DNA of 64,000 nucleotides from Triglochin maritima (taxonomy: Eukaryota; Streptophyta; Magnoliopsida; Alismatales; Juncaginaceae): assembly GCA_963682175.1 (NCBI GenBank), contig OY821777.1, positions 5,039,501-5,103,500 of the forward strand, read 5' to 3'. The first letter of the stretch is position 1. Every line of letters starts with the position of its first letter. Below the pieces are notes generated by a model. It worked only from the letters and a program-made list of their open reading frames with translations. It had not been told where the DNA came from and searched no databases. The translations under genes were made by a program, and so were the position numbers. This document shows, one piece after another, positions 1 to 11,625 of the stretch.

Positions 1-1479
<1,479 letters not shown>

Positions 1480-2739
1480 AGCTTTACCTGCAAATCCTAT
1501 GTCTGATTCCTCCTACTCTAGACCATTGTCATCTTCCATCAGTTCTGCTGTTCCTTTATTTTTCATTTCTACTTCCAACTGCAGCCGTCTGATGAAGCAA
1601 GCACAGACGTGTATCAATTCTTTGAGGTAAGAACGCCATATGGCATGTCGAGGGTTGAGGAGCACTGCAAGATACCCTCTTTCACAATTTTCTGTTTTCT
1701 TTGACTTTGTGGCAAATGTTAAGTTATGTTTTTTATTTGTATAGGTTCTTAGTTACATAATTTGATTAGATTAAGGTTCAAGTTATGTTTTGAAGACCTT
1801 CCTCTTCATAGTTTCAGATATACAGCGGAACATTTTTGTGTTTTTCCCTTTGGTTTGACGACTCACCATGTCATGTGTAATACTAATATGAACTTTCTTT
1901 TGTCGTCATTGTACTAAAATTATTAGCTTTCCAGAATAATCACATTGAAGTGCATTGTCATCCAAATTGCAGGGGATACGGTTTTATTGGGCAAGTGAAG
2001 ATGGTTTTTAGCGAAATAGAAATTATACTATGTTTTAATAGAGAAACTCTGGTATTTTTATGTTGGAGGGAGATGGAAATTATGGTTAAGAAGTGAGTAA
2101 TATGTCTTATTGCAGTCTATGAAAATTGCTTTTGACACTGTCGGCATCAGAATCGGATTATGGATATTGTATTACCCAAAGTTTATTGTATGAGCCGGTG
2201 TTTTGTATTTTGGTGGCACGTCTGAGCATTGAGCGTGACTGGTGTAAGTATCCACAATTCCTTCTAATTCTAAGTTCCAACTTCTACCTACGATGGGTCA
2301 ACTACCTTTGGTGGTTCATGATGGATTAAATGATCGGTCTTGAAATCCAATTGCAGCCGAAAATGTACTCCAATCAGCGAAGTTACATGATTGAATCAAA
2401 AGATCGCCTCCAGTGGACTGTTTTTGTGTATGTTTATGTTGCTTAACCTTCAAATATGTGACGGCCAGTGAGCTGAGCTATCATCACGTATCATTCAACC
2501 GCGTCTTTCTTTTGTTATTTATCTTATGTAAACGTCGATCTTTTATTTTTTGTTATTTCTAGGTATTCCTTTGGAATGTACGAAACTTATGAAGGCCTAA
2601 AAGGCCAGAACTTTGGGGTTGTGGATCATAGTTTCCGTTATTGTCGACGCGAATTTATCTAACTCTATCAAACAAACCCAAATACGAATTTTTGGCCATT
2701 GGGTATGCCCCCCTTGGTCATGGACTCCAAAACCAGTCC
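1480..2739 (+). other. SEC23 3' flank with several exon-like blocks
   Basis: No complete gene is visible. Several segments look like exons because they follow a good acceptor and run open: after CAG near 1583 (reading PSDEASTDVYQFFE, then GTAAGA), after GCAG near 1972, after GCAG near 2115, after GCAG near 2356, and after CTAG near 2562 (about 33 codons, then a stop). They could be a multiply spliced 3' UTR of SEC23 or remnants of another gene. I do not recognise the peptides. Confidence 0.35.
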
Positions 2740-2748
2740 TAAAATAAA
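2740..2748. repeat. Left 9-bp target-site duplication of the large MULE
   Basis: TAAAATAAA here is repeated exactly at 11581-11589. Nine bases is the Mutator-superfamily target duplication length. The preceding CC also matches on both sides, giving 11 matching bases, but nine places the two terminal repeats in exact register. Confidence 0.75.
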
Positions 2749-2790
2749 GAGTAGTTATACATGGACGCGCGCGTCCGTGACGCTTCCTAC
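2749..2790 (+). repeat. Left terminal inverted repeat of the large MULE
   Basis: Begins GAGTAGTTATAC and contains the perfect 14-bp palindrome GGACGCGCGCGTCC at 2763-2776. It pairs with the inverted right end (11539-11580, which reads GGGAAATG inward). Identity is 25/42, highest over inner positions 14-36. Confidence 0.65.
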
Positions 2791-3071
2791 GTGGACGGAC
2801 AAGTCAGCTGCCAGTTCAGCGTCCAGTCAGCCAAAACTTCTGCGCGGGGAAAAGTAAATTACGAATTATTGGGTGCGACGGTTCATTTCCCGAAATCACG
2901 ATTAGACGGTTAAACTTCACGTACATCATTAGCGGCAGTAAAACATTCGAGTAATTTTCCTCCCAAGTCTTCTCCTTTTCCATTCCCCATTTCACCCGGA
3001 GTTCCTTTCCATACGCTCATCCAAAACCTTCATTCCTGTTTTAGTCGAACGAAAATTATAACCAGGCGAAA

Positions 3072-6000
3072 ATGGATCCTTCTATACTTGAAACCTCCAT
3101 CGCTCCTGAAATTGTAGCCGCGCAGGTGTTGTGTCAACCACGTTCTTTCTGGTTCATTTTAAGGTTCATTATTGGCCTCTAACAATTTTTTTGGTGGTTT
3201 AAGGGAAGCACGTACTACTTCCGCGAAACCAAGTGCGGTTTCACGACCCTTCACAAGCAGTTCGACCGGATGAAGGAGGAAGAGAAAAATGTCTTCCAAC
3301 GGACGCCTTTCGGTCACTTCCTCTCCTTTTCTCACGTCACAACTGACAATGAGATACTGGGTTGGTTCGTCGAACACTTCGACGCCAATGAAGTCGGTCT
3401 GAGAATAGCCAGTGGGGTGGTCTCATTTACGGTAGAAGACGTCGCCCTTCTACTTGGACTAAGAGCACATGGGCAGAGAGTGGATATGGAAGCCATGTAC
3501 GTAGAGAAACGTGACGGGGTGAACCTCGACAACACCCAACTACTGGGTCATCTTACCGCCACGAGCAAGATGGGCGAGGAGGAGGAGCACGTCCGACTCC
3601 TTATTTCTATGATTTTCAATCATTTTTTGTTCTTCGATGGATCACTGCGAAGTAAAGCGTGGTACACGAAGCACCTTAAGAACCTCAAGCGCCTGAAGAG
3701 ATATGCGTGGGCAAATGCGGTTCACACTTTCTTGGTTGAAGGCCTGGAGGAAGCCCAACGAGACCTCTCGAGGAGGAGATTGTCAGCGAATTTCTCTATG
3801 AAGCAGGGCTACGTGTATGGTTGCGTTGCCGTATTACAAGTAAGCATCTTGGTCCGGAATGAGTGTTGTGTCAGTCCGGAGTAGTGTTGGTTTATGTCCG
3901 GAATAAATGTTTTGTCTGTCCGAGATAAGTCTTGTGTCTGTCCGGAATAGTGTTGTCTCTGTCCAGAATAAGTGTCTTGAGGTTATCCGGGAAAAGTATT
4001 ACGTATGTCCGGAATAGTATTTTGTCTGTCCGGAATACGTATCTTGTATGTCCGGAATACGTATTGTGTCTGTCCGGAATAAGTATTTTGTCTGTCCGGA
4101 ATAAGAGTTTTGTCTGTCCGGAATAAGAGTTTGTCTGTCCGGAATAGTGTTGCGTCTGTCCGGAATACGTATTGAGTTTGTTTGTCCGGAATAGTGTTGC
4201 GTCTGTCCGGAATAAGAGTTGCATCTGTCCGGAATAAGTAATTTGTCGGTCCGGAATAAAAGTTGTCTGTCCGGAATAAGAGTTTGTCTGTCCGGAATAG
4301 TGTTGCGTCTGTCCGGAATACGTATTGAGTTTGTCTGTCAGGAATAGTGTTGCGTCTGTCCGGAATAAGAGTTGCGTCTGTCCGGAATAAGTATTTTGTC
4401 TGTCCGGAATAGTGTTGCGTCTGTCCGGAATAAGAGTTGGTTTATGTCCGGAATAAGTATTTTGTCTGTCCGGAATAGTGTTGCGTCTGTCCGGAATAAG
4501 AGTTGCGTCTGTACGGAATAAGAGTTGTGTCTGTCCGGAATAGTGTTGCGTCTGTCCGGAATAAGAGTTGTGTCTGTCCTGGGGAAGTTATGTTTCTGGT
4601 TTTTAACTCATTCTTGTTTTCAGGTGTGGCTTTGCGAGAAGTTCAAATTGGGGGATCCCCGGTCAGCATTTCCAAGGTTCAAGTGTTGGACAGAAATGTT
4701 TAGCAGACGCCAAATCCTTAGAAAATGGGAAGATCGAGGCATCAACTTGTCCCGGATTTACTCGGGTCAATTTGAGTTGAAGGGCACCCCAAAACTCAGT
4801 GCACGGGAGCATTCACTGTTGTCAGAGGATCAATTTCCTACTGCAGAAGCAACTCCCGCAGCAAAGGTTGTCTCGAAGGAAACACCTTCAACATCCACTC
4901 TACCAAGGGTACAACTCAGTGAATGCAGCATTCCATGTGACCCACTGCTACAAGAGTTGGAACTTAGTGAGATGAAGACGAATTGGCTGCAAGCCGAAGC
5001 AGCACTTAGGGAGGCGAGCGTTAAAATTAACAACCTGGAGGAAGAACTCCGGATCTCTCAAGAAGAGTGTCGTAGGCTGAGAGTCCGTGGGGAGGAGGAA
5101 GAGAGGGAAAAGAGGGAGGAGGAAGAGAGAAATAAGAGGGAGGCGGAGGAGAGGGAAAAGAGGGAGGAAGAGAGAAATAAGAGGGAGGCGGAGGAGAGGA
5201 AGAAGACAGAGGAGAAAGAGAGGGAGAAAAGAGAGGGGGAAGAAAGGAAGAAGAGGGAGGAGCAAGAGAAGAAGAAGAGGGAGGATGATGAGAAGAAGAG
5301 GAGGGAGGAGGATGAGAGGAATAAGAGGGAGGAGGATGAGAAGAAGAGGAGGGAGGAGGATGAGAGGAATAAGAGGGAGGAGGATGCGAGGAAGATGAGG
5401 GAGGAGGATGAGAAGAAGAGGAGGATGAGGAGGGAGGAGGAAGAGAGAAAAAAGCGGAGGGAGGAAGAGAGGAAGAAGAGGGAGGAGGAAGAGGGGAAGA
5501 AGAGGGAGGAGCAAGAGAAGAAGAAGAGGGAGGAGGATGAGAGGAATAAGAGGGAGGAGGAAGAGAAGAAGAGGAGGATGAGGAGGGAGGAGGAAGAGAG
5601 AAAAAAACGGAGGGAGGAGGAAGAAGAGGGAGGAGGAAGAGAAGAAGAGGAGGGAGGAGGATGAGAAGAAGAGGAGGGAGGAGGAAGAGAGGAATACGAG
5701 GGAGGAGGAAGAGAAGAAGAGGAGGGCGGAGGAAGAGAAGACGAGGAAGGAGGAGGAGGAGAGGAAGAAGAGGGAGGAGGAAGAGAAGACGAGGAAGGAG
5801 GAGGAGGAGAGGAAGAAGAGGGAGGAGGAAGAGAAGACGAGGGAGGAGGAAGAGAAGAGGAGACAGCAGGAAAGAAAGAGGAAGGCTGTGGTATCGCTAC
5901 CGCTTTTGCACCCTCAAAAAATGCGGACCATTAAACCACGCTTGCGCACAGAACATATAGACGAAGCGCAAAGAAAATCTGGCCAAGATGAGGCACAGAA

Positions 6001-6883
6001 GAATGCCGCAGGAAAACAAGAAGAAATAAAGGAGGCCGAAGAAGCCACCACAAAAACAAAAGGGGCCGAAGAAGCCAGTGAAGAAATATACGAGGCCGAC
6101 GAAACAGCGAAAGATGAACTGGCCGCCCATGTTTCGTCCACGAGGCCCGATGTGGATGCGACCGCCTTGAGAACGCTGACCAATGATGAGGTACGTCGTT
6201 TATTGAATGCAACGGCTCCCGAACGAGAAGCCAAAGATATTATCTGGAGGGGGGTTCTGAGCAATATCACCAGGGGTGATCTAAAGGAAATAATTTCGCC
6301 AAAAACAGAATTCACAAACGAAACTCTTGACGGCCTAATTGAGGTACTCCTCAGAAGAGGAGGGCAACAAAAGGTGGTCTGCTTATCATCCTTCGAATCG
6401 GAAATGATTTTGGAGAGACAGGGAGAAGATATAAGGAAAGATTATTTACTCCCAAAAATTGAAGGAATAAATGTGGAGGAAGTCATCATCGCACAGCCAT
6501 GCTGTTTGGCCGACCACTGGACTCTGTTCGTTGTCCACGGACCTCGATCAGAGTTCATTCAGTACAACAGCCTCTCCCGCACACTTAAAAGAGGTGACAA
6601 TCCTAACCGTTTAGTCGGAACTCATGAATGCACCACGTCTAAGATATCGGGATTCTGGCGAGGGTTGTTGAAGGTCGAGTGGCCGTTGAGAGTTGAGAGG
6701 AAGGGTAGCCAACGACAGCAACCGGGGAGTAACGACTGTGGGCCATACGTTTTGTACTGGATGAAGCGTTTGATGGAGAATGCTGATCCGACGAAGCCGA
6801 AGCAGAGCAAGGTTATTCACCGTTTTAGAGGCGATTTGGCCAATTTCTTACTCGAAGACTCTGGGATATGCGATCAACAATAA
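3072..6883 (+). CDS. Plant mobile domain / Ulp1 SUMO-protease-like gene of the MULE (one frameshift)
   Basis: Inferred exons: 3072-3125, 3204-3839 and 4624-6883, with GT/AG introns in phase 0. Exons 1-2 and the start of exon 3 form a plant mobile domain (FSFSHVTTDNEILGWF, VEDVALLLGLRAHG, then VYGCVAVLQ joined to VWLCEKFKLG). A long Lys/Arg/Glu coiled coil follows, from 5090-5880. The C-terminus is a C48 (Ulp1/SENP-like) cysteine protease domain: DHWTLFVV with the catalytic His at 6515-6517, QYNSL where the usual catalytic Asp is Asn (6566-6568), and QQPGSNDCGPYVLYWMKRLM with Gln and Cys (6737-6739). Family members cleave SUMO or related conjugates. The reading frame breaks once, by +1 near 5620 inside the purine repeat; on either side the same KREEE pattern continues. 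The break could be real or an assembly error. Intron 2 is filled with satellite. Function in transposition is unknown. Confidence 0.8.
3850..4590 (+). repeat. Satellite block 1 inside the Ulp1-gene intron
   Basis: About 34 head-to-tail copies of a 20-22 bp unit built on TGTCCGGAATAA, e.g. GCGTCTGTCCGGAATAAGAG. The palindrome TCCGGA is the best conserved part. The block fills almost all of intron 2 (3840-4623), reading TGTCCGG in the sense strand of the host gene. Peptides read through it are artefacts of the repeat. Confidence 0.95.
5090..5880 (+). repeat. Purine-only coding repeat (KREEE coiled coil)
   Basis: Nearly 800 bases of almost pure A/G on the + strand, made of variants of AAGAGGGAGGAGGAAGAG and GATGAGAAGAAGAGG. 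In frame it encodes a highly charged Lys/Arg/Glu helix of about 260 residues linking the plant mobile domain to the Ulp1 domain. The tract is prone to slippage; a +1 shift occurs near 5620. All other long open frames across it are shadows of the repeat. Confidence 0.9.
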
Positions 6884-7025
6884 ACGACTCTGGATGTTTT
6901 AATTTTTTTTACAAAGTTATACATGTATACATGTTAAAATTACATAGACTATTTGTATGATTTATCAATACAAGGACATTTGGTGTTGGGTTAAATTATC
7001 AATACAAGGACATGTATAAAATTAT

Positions 7026-8395
7026 TTTCTTGTTTCCGGACCAACATGATACGTAATCCGGACGTTAATTGCAGTCTTATTCCGGACAGCAAATACACTT
7101 ATTCCGGACAACATATACACTTATTCCGGACAGAAAATACACTTATTCCGGACAGCAATAAAACTTATTCCGGACAACAAATACACTTATTCCGGACAAC
7201 AAATACACTAATTCCGGACAACAAATACACTTATTCCGGACAACAAATACGCTAATTCCGGACAGCAAATACACTTATTCCGGACAGCAAATACACTTAT
7301 TCCGGACAAACTTTATGTTCCGTTTCTGGACACACTTTATTCTTAAACCGGACAACAAATACACTTATTCCGGACAACAAATACACTTATTCCGGACAGC
7401 AAATACACTTATTCCGGAAAAACTTTATGTTCCGTTTCTGGACAAACTTTATTCTTAAACCGGACAACAAATACACTTATTCCGAACAACAAATACACTT
7501 ATTCCGGACAGAAAATACACTTATTCCGGACAAACTTTATGTTCCGTTTCGGGACACACTTTATTCTTAAACCGGACAACAAATACACTAATTCCGGACA
7601 ACAAATATACTTATTCCGGACAGCAAATACACTTATTCCGGACAGCAAATACACTTATTCCGGACAAACTTTATGTTCCGTTTCTGGACACACTTTATTC
7701 TTAAACCGGGCAACAAATACACTTATTCCGGACAACAAATACACTTATTCCGGAAAAACTTTATGTTCCGTTTCTGGACAAACTTTATTCTTAAACCGGA
7801 CAATAAATACACTTATTCTGAACAACAAATACACTTATTCCGGACAGCAAATACACTTATTCCGGACAAATTTTATGTTCCGTTTCTGGACACACTTTAT
7901 TGTTAAACCGGACAACAAATACACTAATTCCGGACAACAAATATACTTATTCCGGAAAGAATATACACTTATTCCGCGGTAAATACACTTATTCCGGACA
8001 AACTTTATGTTCCGTTTCGGGACACACTTTATTCTTAAACCGGACAACAAATACACTTATTCCGGACAACAAATACACTTATTCCGGACAGCAAATACAC
8101 TTATTCCGGACAAACTTTATGTTCCGTTTCTGGACACACTTTATTGTTAAACCGGACAACAAATACACTTATTCCGGACAGCAAATAAACTTATTCCGGA
8201 CAGCAAATACACTTATTCCGGACATAAATATAACTTATTTATGTATTCCGGACATACTGGTCACTTAATCCGGAGAAAAATAAAACGTAATCCGGACATT
8301 GATGAATCGTAATCCGGACGGACATATAACGTAATCCGGACATACTGGTAACTTAATCCAGACATAAATATAACTTATTCCGGACAGACATACAA
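7026..8395. repeat. Satellite block 2, between the two MULE genes
   Basis: Roughly 60 copies of a 22-bp unit with core TTATTCCGGACA, the reverse complement of the block-1 core. It fills most of the space between the convergent 3' ends of the Ulp1 and transposase genes. A variant segment starting TTTATGTTCCGTTTCTGGAC recurs eight times (near 7312, 7423, 7533, 7670, 7760, 7871, 8002 and 8113), so the array has a higher-order period of about five 22-bp units. Open reading frames through it are repeat artefacts. Confidence 0.95.
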
Positions 8396-8555
8396 CAAAC
8401 CAAAATTACTTAAATATATTTGTCGCCATCAGAAATTAATTCACAAACGAACAAGCAAAGAAAGAGTTGAATCTTATGCAATAATGCGGACAGACATACA
8501 ATTACTTTCAACAAAATTACATAAGAATAATTCCAACCAAGGACAAATACAATAA

Positions 8556-10975
8556 TCAAGGAGGAACTCCCTCGTAATGCAAATTCATGTCCCAGTCATC
8601 GAAATCGTGATCCCCCGGTTTGGGTGCTGCAGGGTGTAACGGGGGTAGAACCTTATTCCTGATGATTTTCTTAACGTTACTTTTAATTATTTTCTCAGAC
8701 AAAGAAATCCGTCGTTTGCTCGGCGGTCTGCCTTTCCGTCTTGTCTTATCCGGATTGCGAACGGATGTACCATCGAACACAAGATCAGGTCGTTGCATAC
8801 GTTCCTTAAGCAACTCAAGTGCCTCTACCGCCTGAAGATATCTGTCGTTTGAGTCGAAAGCGGCCTCGGCGATCCAAACCGCACGACCCATTATGTCGTC
8901 GTGGCGACGAAGCGCATCGTTCCCCGTTATGCCACTTTGAAGGGGAAACTTGACTTCATAGCTCCTTCGGATATCCTTCCTCCATCGGTGGACGATGTAA
9001 GACTCGGGGAGCAACGCGTTTGGACGTATTCGGGCAATAACAACATAAACGTGACAACATAGGATACCGACGTGATCAAACAATCTGCAATCGCATACTC
9101 ACTTCTCATCTCTAATTTGCATTGTGAACCGTTTCGACAATGGGAGGATATGTGTCAATACATGTTCGGTCACGTTGAAGTGCAATGTGTCGTCATCGTT
9201 GAACTCATCCTTGATGTCGCAGTACATCATCTTCCCAATTTCTAGCTGCACCTTCTTGAAGACACCCACCGTATACAACTCGCTCAATTGCCTCTCGAAT
9301 AGATATTTCGAAATCAATTGCGGAGCCTTATGCTGACAATCGAAATCAGACAGAGGTTCCTTCTCATACTTGTGGCGTACTGCGAGTTCGTATTGTTTCA
9401 CGAACTGCTTAAGTGTCGTCCTTGATGTGAGGTACTTATCGAAGAAGGCGTTCATACCCTCACTTCTCTGGGTTGAGGACATTCCTGCGGAAAAACAATC
9501 CCGCCAAAATGCAGGTACCCAGCGCTCTCGAATTGCATAAATGGATCGGAGCCAATTATTGTCGTGGAACTCGAAATCATCTAGAAAACCCTGCCAATTC
9601 CGCTCGAATTCTGCCGGAGTCTTGGAATCGAATACACAGTTGTTGAGGTCAAACAACGTATACTCCCGGTACTTCGTGGGCAGCTTCACAGGGGCCTTAT
9701 TCATTATGTGTCATATACAAAATCTGTGCCGCGCTTCAGGGAACACAGTCCTCACAGCCGCAGCTATGGCGCCACATTGGTCTGTTATGATCGCCGGGGG
9801 GCTTGTATCTGCACACAACGCGATCAAGATAAAAACATATGTTAATCCGGACAGAAATAACGTAAACCGGACAGACGTCAAGGGTAAACCGGACGAGCAA
9901 AAAACGTAAACTGGACAGACGTAAGGGATAAACCGGACGAGCAAAAGACGTAAACCGGACAGACGTAAAGGGTAACCGGACAGGCACATAACGTAAAACG
10001 GACAAAGCCGGAAAAAATAAAACATGTACCGTTCATGCACACCAACCATGTTTGGAACAACCAAATGTAATTTTGTGTCGTCTCGGAAGAGAGGAGTGCG
10101 CAACCGAGTACTGGTAGTGGTGATTTACCCACACAAATGGGGCAAAAGGCATGTCATACTTGTTTGTTATGTCTGTTGTGTCGAAACATATTGCATCTCC
10201 AAAGTAAGAGTAAGCAGCTCGAGAACGACTGTCGGCCCAGAACACATTTCGTAGTCTGCCTTTGTCGTCCATATTCATTACGTAAAAGAAGCGGGAATCA
10301 TTCTTCTGCATCCTGATGAAATAATCTTGGATAGCTTGCGCATCTCCTGGTCCCATTTTGAGGTTTCTAACCTCGTTCACAACATTCCTGCGAAACATAA
10401 TTTTTATGACAAAGATAAATGCGTAACTTCAACCAGGTTAAGTGGAGAATAAATAACCTTAGGTCCCGCTCGTTGAAAGACAATTTATCGTGACCTCCAG
10501 CTTCGACCACAAAAGATTGCATGGTCTTGGCGGCAGATATACCGGCAGCATCATTGCACGAAATGCGTGCTCTGGCGGACTCCGGGACGGATCGTTTTTG
10601 TCGGAGGAAGCGCATCTGGTCTTCCGACAGCATGGCGTGATTATGTTCGAGATCTACGTAGTTAATTACGTAGCCTCTGGATGGATTACCGGAGACCCTA
10701 ATCCGAGCAGTGCATTCGACCCTACCGGATAACCTATGTTTCGGTCTACCTTCACCTTGGTTTCCGGGAGCATTACCTTCCTTTGAGCAAGTAAGAGTGG
10801 CCCGTATTACAACACCATGATCGTAATGAGATTGCCTTATCTTCACACCAAAACAACATGAATCGGCGTATGAAACGTAAAATGCTTTGGCTTGTTCGAA
10901 GGAAGGAAAATTCATCATCACTTGAGGGACGTTGGAGGCATGAGCCGGCTGTGAGGACACATTTACGAGTGTCAT
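8556..10975 (-). pseudogene. FAR1-type MULE transposase with SWIM finger, inactivated
   Basis: Exons on the minus strand: about 10975-10458, 10387-10030 and 9808-8556, with GT/AG introns. The N-terminus is a FAR1 DNA-binding domain (FPSFEQAKAFYVSYADSCCF). The MULE DDE core follows: first Asp in CFDTTD, second in IITDQCGAIAAAV, Glu in QRSEGMNAFFDKY; all three are present. A SWIM zinc finger (CDCRLFDHVGILCCH) and a basic tail follow. Lesions: a 1-base deletion near 10116 (after NHHYQ, before LGCALLSSETT), TGA at 9711-9713 where the family has Trp (RFCI-W-HI), and a second TGA at 9099-9101 just before the SWIM finger. The start is uncertain: 10975 is the first ATG upstream of the FAR1 domain. 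Intron 2 holds satellite block 3. Confidence 0.88.
9840..10012 (-). repeat. Satellite block 3 inside the transposase intron
   Basis: About eight diverged units of AAACCGGACAGACGTAAGG type on +, i.e. CTGTCCGGTTTACG in the sense strand of the transposase. As in block 1, TGTCCGG points with transcription of the host gene. One unit has ACTGGAC in place of ACCGGAC, a CpG-decay change. Confidence 0.85.
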
Positions 10976-11175
10976 TACAGTACAACACAAATGGAGGAAG
11001 GAGAGAAGAAGGAATGGTTCGTAGGATCGGAATAACCAAAACACTCATATTTGTATCTCCGTGAAGCGCCAAAGAATAAGAAAGAAGACGGAGGACGTGC
11101 TGATTTGAAAAACATTAAATGCGATGGTGGACGCATCGGGAAAATAAAACAACAGCAAAAAAAATCAGCAGTAAG

Positions 11176-11300
11176 TAGTACGTCTGTCCGGAATAAGTGT
11201 TCTAATTGTCCGGAATAAATAGTAACTGTGTCCGGAATAAGTTATGCGCTAGTCCAGAAACTAAAGAAAATGACTGATGTGTGTGTCCGGAAAAAAATGA
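11176..11300 (+). repeat. Satellite block 4, near the right end of the MULE
   Basis: Four or five loose copies of TGTCCGGAATAAG-like units lie upstream of the transposase and antisense to it, separated by up to 50 bases of unrelated sequence. The region between this block and the terminal repeat (11301-11538) holds no gene that I can see. Confidence 0.8.
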
Positions 11301-11538
11301 ATTTATTAATAAACAGAAGGGAAAAAAATAGGAGGACGGATGTTGAGTAACTAGTCTTCAGTCTGTGTAGGAGCGGCAAAATGAAGTGAGTGATTTGAGA
11401 CGCATTAATGAGAGATGGAGAAATTTGTACGAAACGAGGAATAAACTAAACAAAGAAAGGAAAAATGTTTCTGGGGAGAGTGTACACTTAGCCGCGTCTG
11501 CTGACTGGGTTGCCCACATCAGCGAGTGTGCTGACTGA

Positions 11539-11580
11539 GTTAGCAGCGTCCGTGACACGAGCGTTCAACAAACATTTCCC
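11539..11580 (-). repeat. Right terminal inverted repeat of the large MULE
   Basis: Read inward from 11580 it begins GGGAAATG and pairs in register with 2749-2790. It contains GCGTCCGTGAC on + (near 11545), also present at the left end. It directly abuts the target duplication and lies 46 bases from the PORR start codon. Confidence 0.6.
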
Positions 11581-11589
11581 TAAAATAAA
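11581..11589. repeat. Right 9-bp target-site duplication of the large MULE
   Basis: TAAAATAAA, identical to 2740-2748. Confidence 0.75.
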
Positions 11590-11625
11590 ACCCTCTCGAA
11601 ACTCCAATTCCCCCCACCCATTGCG

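Larger units (their letters stand above)
2749..11580. mobile_element. 8.8-kb Mutator-like element with Ulp1 gene (Kaonashi/KI-MULE type)
   Basis: The element is bounded by the 9-bp duplication TAAAATAAA. Its ends form a diverged terminal inverted repeat: aligned without gaps from the very ends, 25 of 42 positions match, including the blocks GACGCT and ACGC-CG-GTC. It carries two convergent genes: a plant-mobile-domain/Ulp1 gene on + (3072-6883) and a FAR1/MULE/SWIM transposase on - (8556 to about 10975). This gene pair is known for Ulp1-carrying MULEs in Arabidopsis and melon. Inside are four satellite blocks: 3850-4590, 7026-8395, 9840-10012 and 11176-11300. The left end (2749-3071) is non-coding and should hold the Ulp1-gene promoter; I see no clear TATA box. 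Both genes carry lesions, so this copy is probably not autonomous now. Confidence 0.85.

Noticed and set aside
4948..5514. Leu/Pro-rich 188-codon frame on the minus strand and Arg/Gly-rich frames on +
   Set aside because: Shadow frames of the purine repeat that encodes KREEE.
7046..8268. Long open frames with repeated NTLIPDNKYTYSGQQIHLFR-like peptides, and similar ones at 3892-4224
   Set aside because: They are translations of the 22-bp satellite; because the unit is not a multiple of three all frames look repetitive. No start context or homologue.
7026..8395. CRISPR-like array of short repeats
   Set aside because: Plant nuclear context; units abut directly with no unique spacers, and copies drift as in a satellite.
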